Shown: in pieces, positions 44,395 to 55,139 of the stretch
Numbering within the stretch: position 1 is the first letter of the stretch
Layout of the letters: each line of letters opens with the position of its first letter
DNA from: Eumeta japonica
Taxonomy: Eukaryota > Arthropoda > Insecta > Lepidoptera > Psychidae
Length of the DNA: 64,000 nucleotides
Direction: 5' to 3'
Assembly: GCA_005406025.1 (NCBI GenBank)
Contig: BGZK01000106.1
Location: 1 to 64,000 of the forward strand
The notes under the pieces: model-generated
The model's database searches: none
The model's input: the letters and a program-made list of their open reading frames with translations, nothing else
What the model was told of the DNA's origin: nothing
Position numbers and translations under genes: made by a program

Positions 44395-44645
44395 ACACCC
44401 TATCGCTCGTTCGCCCCCCTTCCGCCATTTTTTTTACGTCAAACGCCATTGCGTAAATGAAAATGGCGGCGGCGGCGCGGAAAAATCATCCGGCGAGCGT
44501 CATCGGCGCGATCTGACGAAGAACGGGGCCTTGGCGGGATTAAGCGCGCATGCAAAGGCGCTAGGGGACTTCGTGGGGGCGGGGGGCGGGCGGCGCCGCC
44601 TGCGCCGATTCGATCTACGAAGTGAAACCATGCAACGTGTAAAAT
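44395..44645. promoter_or_regulatory. CpG island-like patch with clustered GCCAT (Pho/YY1-type) sites
   Basis: GCCAT/ATGGC cores occur at about 44422, 44447 and 44463 within about 45 bp, the last as AAAATGGCGGCGGCGGC, a close YY1/Pho consensus. A strongly CpG-rich tract follows (44465-44610), with 'GGGATTAAGCG' (Otx/Bicoid-like) and 'GCATGCAAAGG' (octamer-like). Three overlapping frames on both strands, none with a domain. A promoter or Polycomb-type element is possible. Confidence 0.35.
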
Positions 44646-44849
44646 GCGTGTGATTCGCATGCTGTGAAATGCGGCGTATAGATATGCTACCAGATACATG
44701 CCGTTTATGCATCTGAAAAGACTTCATGTTACAGTATCGATTCAAGACAACTTTGAAGTTCTATAACGCAAATGAGATCGGAATTTCTTTTCATTTTCAA
44801 ATCTTCGATTTCAATCGTTGCATGTAAAGTCGATAAACGACAACTTCAT

Positions 44850-44886
44850 AAAAATAGACCAAGTGTGCCTCGGATGACGCGCACTA
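44850..44886 (-). repeat. Fragment of the 'CCGGCCAAGTGCGAGTCGG' repeat terminus
   Basis: 'AAAAATAGACCAAGTGTGCC' followed by 'TCGGATGACGCGCACT' resembles the terminus also seen at 30.92-31.08 kb. Short and diverged. Confidence 0.4.
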
Positions 44887-44889
44887 TTA

Positions 44890-45760
44890 GTCTCGTTGTT
44901 GATAAGGCTTAGATGTAAATGTATACACTTAGATGTCTCAGCCTAGACTTATGAAATGTATGACTGAAAAAATATTCTAGTAGAGTGTAATATGATTACT
45001 AAAGAATTAAAGGCATTATCCAATTTCATAGAAGGAATTCAAGGAATCTGTAATTTATTACTTTTTTTATTAATTTATGTTTATGTAGACAATAAAAGAA
45101 AACTTTATTATTTCACTATTTATATACAAATGACATCAAATATAATGGTGCGTCGTAATAATTTGGTATTAATTTCGTAATAAATATAATAAAAGACATT
45201 CTAAATCTTATTTGCCGATAGATATCCGTTTAGATTAAAAGAGGTCACGGGATTGACTGTGACAAGTTGAACGATAGACGGTCTCCGAGAACGTTTTTCT
45301 AGAAGCAACTCAAGGCGTTTTAATCTTGCCATTTTTCTCTTAAAAATACAAGAAAAGCGTGAAAATCACGTTAGAGATTATGTATAACGTACATAACTAT
45401 GATAAATAGATAAATAAAAATAGTTTTATAATAGAAAACCAGAAAAAAGAGGTTAAAGAAATCAGTATTTTAACAGTTTTAAAATTATTCAAATGTGTCA
45501 ATAGACTGAAGCTATTTAAACAAGAATAGAGAGTGAGTTTTATTGAAATTTGTAGCTATGGTCTACAAAAGAAGAAAATAAGGATTGTCCACAAAAAATG
45601 AGATGCTATCGAAAATATTTGTATAAAAAATTGACTATAGGTCTTCGCAACACTTTTACCTTAAAAAGTCTTAAGATTCCAAGAAGAAGCAAATAATAAC
45701 ATTACAGTGACGTGAATGTCCAGGTGAATGTGTTCTTTGGTATCGTTCGTCTTACGTGAT
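44890..45760. other. AT-rich spacer, nothing recognised
   Basis: No supported feature. Confidence 0.4.
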
Positions 45761-45764
45761 ATGG

Positions 45765-46445
45765 TTATATAGTCTGATGATAGAGCTGGAGGTTCGTCAC
45801 AGTACCAATTCAATGACTTGAAATGATCTTTTTGATATTGCGCCTCGTTCCTCTTATAGGTGATATTCTGAATCTGATGATAGAGCTGGAAGTTAATCAC
45901 AGTACTATCAAGATGAGTTGCAGTGATCAACTTCACCTGGAGCCTAATTCGCCTTAGGTGATATTATGAGTTTGATGATAAAGCCAGAAGGTGGTTACAA
46001 ACCAAATCAATGTTCACGAGACTCAGTACTAAAACCGGACGCCTCACACGCTACCTATATAATTCAGTTATTACAATGGTTACTACCGATTTCATGAAGC
46101 TTGGGCATATTCATTTTGTTTTGGCTAGCTTTTTCAATTTACCTATATTGTAACAAGGATTTGATGATGTTCCAGTAAGTGAATTATCTAACTCTTTTAT
46201 AGTTATTAGTAAAGTCATCGAGTTAACGCTCATTAATTTTATTTTGACAAATATTTTATAGTACATATTGCAACAACAACAATACAATAACTTGAAATGA
46301 TCTTTTTTATCTTGCCCCTCGTTCGTGTTTGGTGATATTCTGAGACTGATGATAGAGCCGGAAGTTAGTCACAGTACTATCAAGATGAGTTGCAGTGATC
46401 AACTTCACCTGGAGCCTAATCCGCCTTAGTGGTATTCTGAGTTTT
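45765..46445 (-). repeat. Tandem repeat with a 155-bp near-identical local duplication
   Basis: Units of about 100 bp beginning 'CTGATGATAGAGC-GGAAGTT' recur at about 45772, 45873 and 45971, and again at 46350. The blocks 45817-45973 and 46291-46444 are near identical over about 155 bp (for instance, both contain CACAGTACTATCAAGATGAG and 'CAACTTCACCTGGAGCCTAA'). The unit is related, in reverse orientation, to 6.86-7.13 kb. The minus-strand 91-codon frame (45661-45936) is part of this repeat. Confidence 0.7.
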
Positions 46446-46449
46446 ATGA

Positions 46450-46770
46450 GTACCAATACAATCAATTGATTTGACTCCTCCTTTTACATTGTACGGAAGC
46501 GTTAGTGAATACGTTGTCTGTTCTTATGTTTCCTCTTGATACTTGTTTATTAATGGGTTCATTGTAGACTTTCGTTAGTAACACTTAATTTTATTACATT
46601 TTTCTTATCATTCCCTTTTACTGTGTTTGTTTGTACTTGTTATAGCATGTGATTTCCTATAGATTTTTTATCATTTTGTAATCTATATATTAACCTCAAA
46701 ATCCTAGGACATTACTAAAAAAATTTGGAAAACAGTTGACCCTAAAGGCCAATTCTGCAACTTCCCTCTA
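46450..46770. other. Spacer, nothing recognised
   Basis: AT-rich, no feature. Confidence 0.4.
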
Positions 46771-46777
46771 ATTTTAT

Positions 46778-47335
46778 CCGTTTCGTAGTTATTTCAAATC
46801 AAACGATTTGTTTCGATTTCTTTCGACCACGATTTCTCGCAAATGAATCAACCGATTTTGACTCGGTTTACGGCAATCGACGTGTTTTTACAGGGTTAAG
46901 AGCTGGTTAGATTTTGAAATCGATTGGTCAAGCCGTTTCGTAGTTATTTAAAAAAACTGTTTTTTTTATTTCTTTCGACAACGATTTCTCACAAAAAAAT
47001 CAACCGATTTTGACCCGGTTTGCGGCAGTCGACGTGTTTTTAATAGGTTAAGAGCTGATTAGATTTTGGAATTGATCGGTAAAGCCATTTTAAAGATATT
47101 TTGAAAAAAAACACTTTTAAAAATTTTTTTTCTTCATTTTTCGAAAATTTCTCAAAATCTACCGGTCCAAATCGACCCAAACTTTCAGGAAATCTAAGTT
47201 TGGTGAAACTCTTTGGAATTCTGTTTAGTGGGCTCGATTTGGTCAAGCTGTTTAAAAGTTATAAGAGGTTTACATATATCCATACATACACATACACACA
47301 CATCCACACAGACATACGGACATCATCTCAGGGAT
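46778..47335 (-). repeat. Tandem repeat, ~150-bp units, twin of the 16.7-kb family
   Basis: Units start with 'CCGTTTCGTAGTTATTT' at 46778 and 46933 and, degraded, near 47084 (steps 155 and 151). They share 'TTTCTTTCGAC-ACGATTTCT', 'AATCAACCGATTTTGAC-CGG', 'GGCAATCGACGTGTTTTTA' and 'GTTAAGAGCTG-TTAGATTTT'. A divergent third part runs to a (CATACA)n-like tract (47278-47320) and 'GGACATCATCTCAGGGATGA'. The minus strand contains CGACTGCCGCAAAC as at 16740. Short frames here are spurious. Confidence 0.7.
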
Positions 47336-47339
47336 GATC

Positions 47340-48570
47340 AGGGAAGCTTCCTAGACCCTCAGAACGTCGAGATCTGATGAGTATTCGATTTTTGCAAAAT
47401 AGGGTGAAACTAATAACTTCCCGAAAATTTTGAAAAATTTTCAATTTTCTTAGCGGGAAGTAGTTAAAAACTGTAATTAGTAGTAAATTTTGAACTTTAT
47501 CCATCATTAAAGATAACATTTTAAATGCTTTTGCATCGTACGATAATTTTTTTTTATACAAAATGATCCCCCATTTCCATCTAAAATATTTTTTTTACTA
47601 TGGTGATTTATGATAAATATGTAAGTCATAAAGATCTAATATGGATTCTTAGTCTTCGAGAAAAACCTGCTTGACAGACGGAGGGTGGTTTTATAAAGCT
47701 TCCGTTTCTTTTTTATTCTTCTTTTAAGGCTCCCAAGGAAATCATGATACGATATTGTTTTTCTCGTGTCGGGATCTCAACAAGGTCGAAAATTGCGGAG
47801 AGGATGTGGCCTAAATTGAAAAAAAAATAATAAAAATATATGCCCTGAAGGTGTTGTATGAAATGTGCTGTTTTATTTTTTGTTTTGATCCCGTGTACAA
47901 CAGAAGGTTTTCTTTTGAAGTACCAAGTTGCTAAGCCCTTACACCATCCTAATGCCGGCTATGATACCGCTGAAAAATTGTGTTGAAGAGAAACTGTATT
48001 TTCCGTATTTGTATACAAGGACAAAGGATCGAAATCAGATGCTATTATTTTGTTGCAGCACAAAAGTAGACTAGCTTGACCCGTGAGATACTACACTCCC
48101 ACGGAAAACGGATATGAAGTATCAGCTTCCATTGCTTATCCATGCTTCCATTGCTTCCATTGATTATCGTCCAGTGAATTAGAGTTCTGGTGGTCCACTC
48201 CTCCTCCCCCGGATATCCCATTTCTCCTAGAGGCTGACAGCGCACTGGTGACGATGGTCATCTACTCTGTGATGGCTTGCATGCTCACTTACTCTCAAAC
48301 ATTATATTGAAAACACGTTTCCAAAAAAGGCGTGTTACAGTTAACTAGAAATAAGCTGCTACGCAGATGTAACTTGTCTTAAAAAAAATGCTATACCCAA
48401 GTTTTTAAGAATGAAAATAATTTGTAATTTGTTAACCGTCCTTTTATTTGGCGATCTTAGCACAATCAGGCTTTTACCATATTATTCAAAGAATATAGAT
48501 TATTTTAGTTAAATTTTTGAATTTCCGAAAATATTATTCTCAAGGCACATTAGAGAAAAATGATGAAAGT
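47340..48570. other. Spacer, nothing firmly recognised
   Basis: 47640-47760 and 48050-48290 look like eroded dispersed repeats, but I cannot name a family. The 66-codon minus frame at 48045-48245 has no domain. Confidence 0.3.
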
Positions 48571-48582
48571 GATGATTTAGAA

Positions 48583-48883
48583 CAGTGTTTCCCAACGTGG
48601 GGCCCGTGCCTCACAGGGAGGCCATTTGATAGTCAAGGGGGGCTATTAAGAAATGAATTCGACACGAGTCCTTTCGCTTTGGGTTATTCAAATGCAATGC
48701 TAGATATCGGTGACAAATTTAACAAAAAAGGCAAATTCTTCACAAAATACTGTAAAATGTAAATACTTATTAGGTATAATTTCGTTTGACGGTTCTTTTA
48801 AAGGTTAAACATTATGTATGGGGGGTGCAAAAATTTTAGAAATGTTAAGGCGGGGTGTGTCCAAAAAAGGTCGGGAAACACTG
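48583..48883. mobile_element. hAT-type MITE, 301 bp, with 8-bp target duplication
   Basis: The left end CAGTGTTTCCCAACGTGG and the reverse complement of the right end CAGTGTTTCCCGACCTTT share a 14-bp inverted repeat with one difference. Flanking octamers are ATTTAGAA (48575-48582) and ATTTAAAA (48884-48891), 7 of 8 identical, as expected of hAT. The 81-codon frame across the left half is spurious. The 'CAGTGTTTCCCAACG-GGG' end is typical of hAT nonautonomous elements in many animals. Confidence 0.85.
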
Positions 48884-48889
48884 ATTTAA

Positions 48890-49525
48890 AACGTCACGTA
48901 CGCGCACTTACAGCAAAACTTTAACTGTAAGAAGTAAATAAGGTTCGAGAGATAAATGTGGATTTAAATAGATATGTATTAACTTCACTAGCAGTTCCAA
49001 ATGGCAAACGTAGCAAAGATGGAAGCAGGTAGAGATTCGCATGCGCAGTGTCTATATAGTTTCGTTTGTTATTGCTATAAGAGTTTCAGCATGTGTTTTT
49101 TTTATGAAACTTATAAAAACTTGTATACACATAAAACAATATAAAGAAATGATCTAAATATTAATATAGTCAATGATTTTTTTTTCATTATGTTATATCT
49201 CATTAAAAATAATATAATTTAGTTTAATGATATCAGAAATTTAAATTGTTTTTATAAATGCACCGAACAACTTTAACTTCTAAAACACACTTAAACTTTT
49301 GTTGTCGCGACGACGTGAAGCAACCAGTGATTTCACTGATATCTAAACTTGCCCGGCGTCCATAGCATCGAGAAGTCTTCATCTATATCCATTTTCATCA
49401 ATACAAACGTCGATGGATGCGAGACGTTATTCTAAAACAGCCTTCGATGTGCCATAGACAAACTCATCAATTTTATCATCCCTTCCCCTTTAGCGTTCAC
49501 GTCCTTATGGAAGCGGATTCACCCT
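48890..49525. other. AT-rich spacer
   Basis: Nothing recognised. Confidence 0.4.
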
Positions 49526-49531
49526 AAATAG

Positions 49532-49546
49532 AATAATAATAATAAT
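49532..49546. repeat. (AAT)n microsatellite
   Basis: Five AAT units. Confidence 0.85.
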
Positions 49547-49599
49547 CTATGTATGACGGAGTCAGGTGAGAATGGGATAATGCGGATGAGTTTTTATTA

Positions 49600-49705
49600 A
49601 GGCTGTCTCTCCGCGATCGGGCGGCGGAATGTCGCGGTGCGCCCTTGAGGGTTGCTTTGTGCTCGATGACTTGTTAAGGCTTCGATTCCTGCGCCCGCTG
49701 CTGAT
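49600..49705. promoter_or_regulatory. Small CpG-rich patch
   Basis: 'CGCGATCGGGCGGCGGAATG' with 'TCGCGGTGCGCCC'. Noncoding, short. Confidence 0.2.
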
Positions 49706-49950
49706 GCTGTGATACATCGACATATAAAAGATATGTGTGTGCCGTGTGTTATGTGTTTTGGGTATGATATTCTAGTAGCATGTTTATTAATAGAGAGATA
49801 TTTTAAATTTTGCGATCGTAAAGATATATATAATGATTTTGAATTTATCTTTATCTTGATTATGGATGCTTGTTTAGAAACTGAATGATTTTGAGAGCAG
49901 TTGGATGCATGTTTTTCTGTTTATCGTATCTCCGTTGTATATTTAACGTA

Positions 49951-50999
49951 TTAGGTCGGGGGAAAAGATTTTTCCTATTTTATAAATGCAAAGTTTCAGT
50001 AAAATCTCTTTGGTTGTGCTATTTGCATCTGGCTAGTTTTGATACCATTGATTAGATGAAACTTTAAAAAAAGAAAAATAATAGGTAAAATTGATGTTCC
50101 GCTATTTTTCTATTCTTCCGAAAAGAGTGAGTCTAACGTAGAATTTCGATCCATTTTGAAGTTTCATTGAAAAAAAGGGAAAAATTGATGTCAAAAATAA
50201 ACTTCGCTCTGGTTGACCTGTTGCGGAAAAAGTAGAGCAAGAATGACTCCGAAATAGTTTTAATCTATTTAAAGCTAGATATACAAAAAGGCTCGATAGT
50301 TGGGTCCCACACGAGTTCACTGAAAGAAATCTAATGAATCGTGTACTCATTTGCGATTCTCTATAGAAACGTAATGAAACCGAATCGTTTTTGAAAAGAT
50401 TCATCAAAATGAAATCATGGTCAAAAGACAAGCAAGCTCCACATGTTATAGCGAAACCTGAATCAGCTTGTCGTATGTTGATGCTATTTATATGGTGGGA
50501 TTGGATAGGAAATATTCAATACGGACTTTCACCGCCAGGCAAAACTATCAATTCTGATCTCTATTGTCAACAGCTGATGAAACTCAAGCTAGAGAAAAAA
50601 TAGCCGGAATTAATCAACAGAAAGGGTGTGGTTTTTCACGTCAGATCACACACATCCTTAGACACAGCAAATATTGAAAGGGTTTGGTTGGGAAGTGTTA
50701 ATGCATCCACCATATAGCCCTGACCTTACACACCCTCAGATTTTCACCTATTTAGGTCTCTTCAGAATGCTTGAAGTAGTGTTAGGTTAACATCAAGAGA
50801 GTACTGTCAAAACTATTTGTCGCCGTTTTTTGATTAGAAGTCCCAAAATTTCTTCAACAATGGGATTTTGTCACTACCTACAAAATAGCAACAAGTTGTT
50901 GCAGGAAATGACATATTTATTAGAATTAAATAAATAAAACATGAAAAATTATTTTGAATTTGTATATAAAATACGAAAAAACCTTTTTCCTGACTTATA
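49951..50999 (+). mobile_element. Mariner, internally deleted copy
   Basis: TA precedes TTAGGTCGGGGGAAAAGA (49951-). The 3' end 'ATACGAAAAAACCTTTTTCC' (50971-) plus 'TGACTTAT' is the eroded inverted end, with TA beyond it. About 1.05 kb, so shorter than the 8.07-kb copy. Transposase remnants are visible in pieces: 'SWSKDKQAPHVIAKP' (50401-), 'NIQYGLSPPGKTINSDLYCQ' (50510-), 'LINRKGVVFH' (about 50610) and 'MHPPYSPDLT' (about 50702), separated by stops and deletions. Two of the catalytic regions are damaged, so it is inactive. Confidence 0.85.
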
Positions 51000-51004
51000 T
51001 AATA

Positions 51005-51980
51005 CCTTAAAATTAGAATACAGATATTTGCTAATTGATGTAGATCGGATTTGGCGTCCAAAATAAAATTTAATGAAAATGTACAGTTCCTTACAAACAT
51101 CGTCGAATAGGTAAAACGTAAAGTAAAACATTAATCTAACATAATTCATTGAATTATGTAAGGCGATAATCCAAAGAAGAATCACAACCATTGATGATGA
51201 GAAGAGTTGAACGATGATGATTTAAAACATGTATTAGTTTTGAATAAAATAAATTAAATTAATAAATAAAATTGCAATTTTTAATGTTTGATTGCTTTCA
51301 TCTGTCCTAAACTTATATTGGGTGCACTAATTCTTAAGAATAAAATGGAGGAAAAGAACCATAGCCTTCTCTATCGTTTGATGGAAAATACTAGGTACGT
51401 ACCATAGTGCAAACTATGTAAATGGCGATACTACGAGTTCTAATCATTCCCTATTATATTGAAATAGAGCATAGACTATGATTTTTCACAGGATGTCAGT
51501 CAAAATTTTATATCGCCTAGGAGGGTCGTTCAATGAAAAATCTCATGTCAACCGTGAAATTCAGAAAACTGTAACATCGAACCTCAACCATCGTGTAGTA
51601 GTAGTGGTGCAATGATGAACCATTGTGTAAACTGTTGGGTAGACGTTCGGTAAGATGAAACGATTATCATAAATAAATTGGATTAGGGAAAAATTGTGGA
51701 GAAATCTCAATTGAGAATGACGATCCATCCACGTTCTTTCCAAATCTTTCCCAAGGAGAGGGGGCTAAATGAAAACAAAAAATAATGAACTCCTATTCCC
51801 ATCAAAACTTTTTGTAGTCAGTCGTTTGCCGAGCGTTTCACGTCACAAACTGGTCGACGTCCACTCGTGCGTCAGAAATATCCGTGCTGTTTGTTGTTCG
51901 TTGTTAAAACGAATACAAAGGTCGGCCCGGAAAATGGACGTGACCAGTTCGGAGTCCATTTTAAATCCAATCTAAAAGTA
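51005..51980. other. AT-rich spacer, nothing recognised
   Basis: No supported feature; short palindromic word 'GGTACGTACC' at about 51395. Confidence 0.35.
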
Positions 51981-51984
51981 CGGT

Positions 51985-52235
51985 GAAGATAACAGCTCAA
52001 AAAAGGGATGGGCGAGGGGGTTGCAGAAATTTTGTGTGTGAGAGGTGTTTGGGGAGTGAAAAGGCGGCAGCGGATAGGAGAGGTCCGGGTCGGTGTGCGG
52101 GGCGAGGGAGGGCGAGAGGGGCGAGAGGGCCGAGAGGGGGAGGTCGGAAAGCTGTGATTGGAGCGGTGTCGCGAGTCTCGTGCCGCTGGGAAATCAGGTT
52201 CGGTCGCGCGCCGTCGCCTGTGTTTATTTCGCTGC
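51985..52235 (+). promoter_or_regulatory. Promoter-like G/GA-rich CpG patch
   Basis: Strand-asymmetric G-rich block, with repeated 'GGGCGAGGG'/'GAGAGGGCCGAGAGGGGGAG' (52060-52150), giving G-tract runs and GAGA-like words. An inverted CCAAT box (GATTGG, about 52157) and CpG-rich sequence follow up to 52220. The 91-codon frame is low-complexity (Arg/Gly). Composition is promoter-like, but no exon can be recognised downstream. Confidence 0.3.
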
Positions 52236-52239
52236 TATT

Positions 52240-52545
52240 TGAAAAGCTTACAGAGTAATGTTTCGATAGAGGCGGAACGGTTTGAATGGATAATCAAAGG
52301 AAACAAATCTACATCGATTGTTTGTATATTAAATACTAGAAAGAGAGACTTTTTGTAGAAATTAAAAAAAATACCGATTTAAATATTATATTGATATATA
52401 TATATTAAGATATCATTAAATAACTATTTACTTATTAAAAAGTGCCTGTAAAATATCATTAATTATTGCAACATAATTTTTAATTCACAAATGTCATTTA
52501 TGTTGCAAAACATAGCATTATACAATTTCGTAAGCCGGTAGACTT
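52240..52545. other. AT-rich spacer
   Basis: Nothing recognised; short (AT)n at about 52392-52406. Confidence 0.4.
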
Positions 52546-52549
52546 TAAA

Positions 52550-52960
52550 AATTGCCAAGTACCGCCGCTAATGATACTGTCGGAATTTTTCATCAGTCCG
52601 TTTGGCTATCTCTACGTTTACTCATATGTATTTTCATCTCAAGATCCGACTCGTTTTTGGCAGAATTTTCGCACTCGCGGCCCCCCGAAATTAAGCTTAT
52701 TTTTTCTCTGTTTTATCTGTTCCATCCGCGCCCTGGGGTTGGCCGCGAGCCGCGCGACAGTTTCAGCGTTGTCGAACAGCGAGCGGGCTCCCGGAATCGT
52801 CGATCGTACGCCGGCGCATGTTCTGGCGCGTCCCGAAACGCAGTTTCGACGAGAAAAATGGATTTTTTCGCGTGAACCGAAAGAGATACATCTACTCTCC
52901 GAGCGGCGGCGGCACACGGACTCGTTCTGACGCAGGAGGTTTTGGATATCCTATTCATTT
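52550..52960. promoter_or_regulatory. CpG island-like block with overlapping frames on both strands
   Basis: GC-rich block 52670-52930 with frames of 107 and 119 codons on plus and 92 and 81 on minus. Frames open on both strands are expected from GC-rich sequence with few stops. None shows a recognised domain, signal peptide or clear splice context. Could be a promoter or first-exon region, or a regulatory element. Confidence 0.25.
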
Positions 52961-52964
52961 TATT

Positions 52965-54200
52965 CCCACCAGCATTTTACAATCCCTTGATCGATGCACA
53001 CCAATTTCTTTTACCTCTGTCTATGTGACAATTCGTCTTATTATGTGTAACATAAGCGGTTCATAGTACTCAATAACATTTCAGGATTGTAATCGAACAG
53101 TCACAGGACAAAAACTCAAAAAACGTAAATAGTCTCAAAAAACAATATTAATTATACATCGCGTGGTACCTATAAGGTTTGACGCGTACATCTACAGCGC
53201 GCGCATGCGCAACGATATCTGATTCTGTCGCTTTGTATTGTTGTGTATCGTCCCTCTCTTTGCTCCACTCCCATGGCGTCGAAAAGTATTGAGTTCTTTC
53301 ACCTTTTTCTATATGTTATATCGTTTTCCTTTCTCTTGTAACGAAATGTGTCTAAGCGTGAAACGTATTTGAAATTTCACTCTCAATTTTGTCTAATTAT
53401 AGTCAGTTTTATATCAAAAACTTTTACCTAAATTGCTCTAAATTTCGTCATAATACTTTTGCAATGGTCGGAGTTTGGGGACTAAAATACACAACACCTA
53501 AAGAAAATAAAAGGAACCACTAAAACACTTAATTTTATCTCGCTTTATTTGTTAACGCATTGATCTCTAAAAGAAAACTACTCAACCCTTACGCCGGTTG
53601 GTACAGCATTCTCGATCCGTGGATCTGGAATGTTCTATTCATTTACCCTTGTCGTCTTTATTTGTAAATAACGGTTACAAATAGAAATTTCGGAAGAGAC
53701 TAGACTAAACAAAGTTCGCAAATTTCGCAAGCAATTGAAGCGCCTATATTCTCGTGAAAACAATTGGTGCAATTAGGGTCCTATTACATTCTTTTATTTG
53801 AAGGAACTATTTTGATATTTATAACTTGTCTTATTTGGAAGTACCTATCACTCAACGTAATATAAGGCTATGATTACGAGCAATGCTTGCGTTATGAAAT
53901 GATGATCTAAAAATTGTAATATATCGCTATGTCATTTTGAGTCCTTTACGATTACGATACAATTATTGTCCTGTAAAAGAGTCGATTGTACAAACACAGA
54001 TTAACGTGTCGTTATTGAATAAAATATAAAAATAAAATTATTTAAAAACATTTATTTTTAAAATTATTAGTTTATTTTCCGTTCATACAGAAATAGCCGA
54101 TTATTTAAATTTTAGTTTTTAGTTCTGACAGGACGACATTTGAATTTTGAGATTTCATGATGATAATGAACGTAAAAGTATATATTTTATTCACTTTACC
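52965..54200. other. AT-rich spacer, nothing recognised
   Basis: No supported feature. Confidence 0.4.
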
Positions 54201-54202
54201 AT

Positions 54203-54700
54203 ACAGGGGGTATGCCAAAAGTAATTAAATACTTTTCAGTCAATAATTTATTACTGGCAGGTTATACACCGTCGTAAACAATGATTATTTGATGATAATT
54301 TAAAAAATTGAATTCAAATAGTTTTTCTTTAAAATGCTTTTCTTTTTCTGAGATTCTGGTGGGAATTGCCTTGCAACAATGACATTCAGTCGAAGTGATT
54401 TTCACGATTGATTGTTACGAAAAATGTTTAAAGTCACAAGAATATTTTCAACTTTTTATTACTATTTTTAGTGAACCTGCTTGTTCATAATCAACAGTTT
54501 TAGTTAGTTTGCTGACCTTAAAAGTGGACGGGGAAGCTTTTCAGATGAATCGAGAATGGATCGGCCACCAACCGCAGGCACTCGAGCTGTTGAAAAATTG
54601 ATCTGGGAGAACCGAAGTATTACAACTGTATCGAACACATTTTGGTGTCACACTAGAACTGTTCAAGGTAATTTTCATTAACAATCGTTCCCACTTTTAC
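54203..54700 (+). mobile_element. Mariner-like element, 5' part with N-terminal transposase relic
   Basis: Begins with 'ACAGGGGGTATGCCAAAAGT', similar to the ends of other mariner subfamilies, different from the TTAGGTCGGGG family. On the plus strand, 'LKSGRGSFSDESRMDRPPTA' (about 54513-54572), then 'AVEKLIWENRSIT' matches the N-terminal helix-turn-helix linker of mariner transposases ('FK-GR-SLEDDPRSGRP'). The catalytic part is absent; sequence after about 54700 belongs to something else. Confidence 0.55.
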
Positions 54701-54809
54701 GGGAGAACGGTTCGCTGGCTCACTCTGGATAAGAGAGAGCCAATGTGCTGGACACTCTTCTTGCATCAAACTCGACTTATAATGATGGAGGCATTATACC
54801 ACGGCCTAT

Positions 54810-54855
54810 CTACCAATTCAGTAGGTAAGCAGTAACCTGCTTACCGAATTGGTAG
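54810..54855. repeat. Imperfect 19-bp inverted repeat at a transposon junction
   Basis: CTACCAATTC-agta-GGTAAGCAG (54810-54832) pairs with CTGCTTACCGAATTGGTAG (54837-54855), apart from a 4-nt insertion, with a tiny loop. It sits where mariner-like sequence meets the BEL/Pao tail, so may record an inverted duplication during rearrangement. Confidence 0.6.
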
Positions 54856-55135
54856 ACGTACAAAGCTGGTAACCGCTCTTTGTAAAACACCGGTAGATGT
54901 CCGCACAACATCATCCCGACCATGATACAATTTCAAAATCCTTCCCCGTTGCCACTGAAAGGGATTGTTGTCCTGCTTGATTAAAACTAAGTCTCCTACT
55001 CCAAGAGACTCCGCCAAGTCCGTTCATTTATACCGCTGTTGCAGCGTGTGCAAATATTCGGACAGTAACCGCTTCCAAATATTTTGTACGATCTGCTGCA
55101 ACCGTTGAAATCGCGACAAAGTTATCGCGATTTCG
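54850..55135 (-). mobile_element. BEL/Pao retrotransposon, C-terminal pol fragment (DUF5641-like)
   Basis: On the minus strand: 'RFQRLQQIVQNIWKRLLSEY' (about 55110-55050), 'LHTLQQRYKWTDLAESLGVG'-like with a shift, 'DLVLIKQDNNPFQWQRGRIL' (about 54995-54935) and 'LYHGRDDVVRTS' (about 54930-54895). These are the hallmark phrases of the post-integrase domain of insect BEL/Pao elements. Frameshifted and without integrase, RT or LTR nearby. Confidence 0.8.
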
Positions 55136-55139
55136 TAGC

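Noticed and set aside
44309..44745. Overlapping 81-114-codon frames in the 44.5-kb GC block
   Set aside because: Frames open on both strands simultaneously; no domain; explained by few stop codons in GC-rich DNA.
51983..52258. Arg/Gly-rich 91-codon frame as an RNA-binding protein
   Set aside because: Low-complexity translation of a G/GA-rich strand; no supporting motif order.
52552..52958. 107- and 119-codon frames at 52.6-52.9 kb as coding exons
   Set aside because: Four overlapping frames on both strands, none recognisable; kept only as a CpG block.
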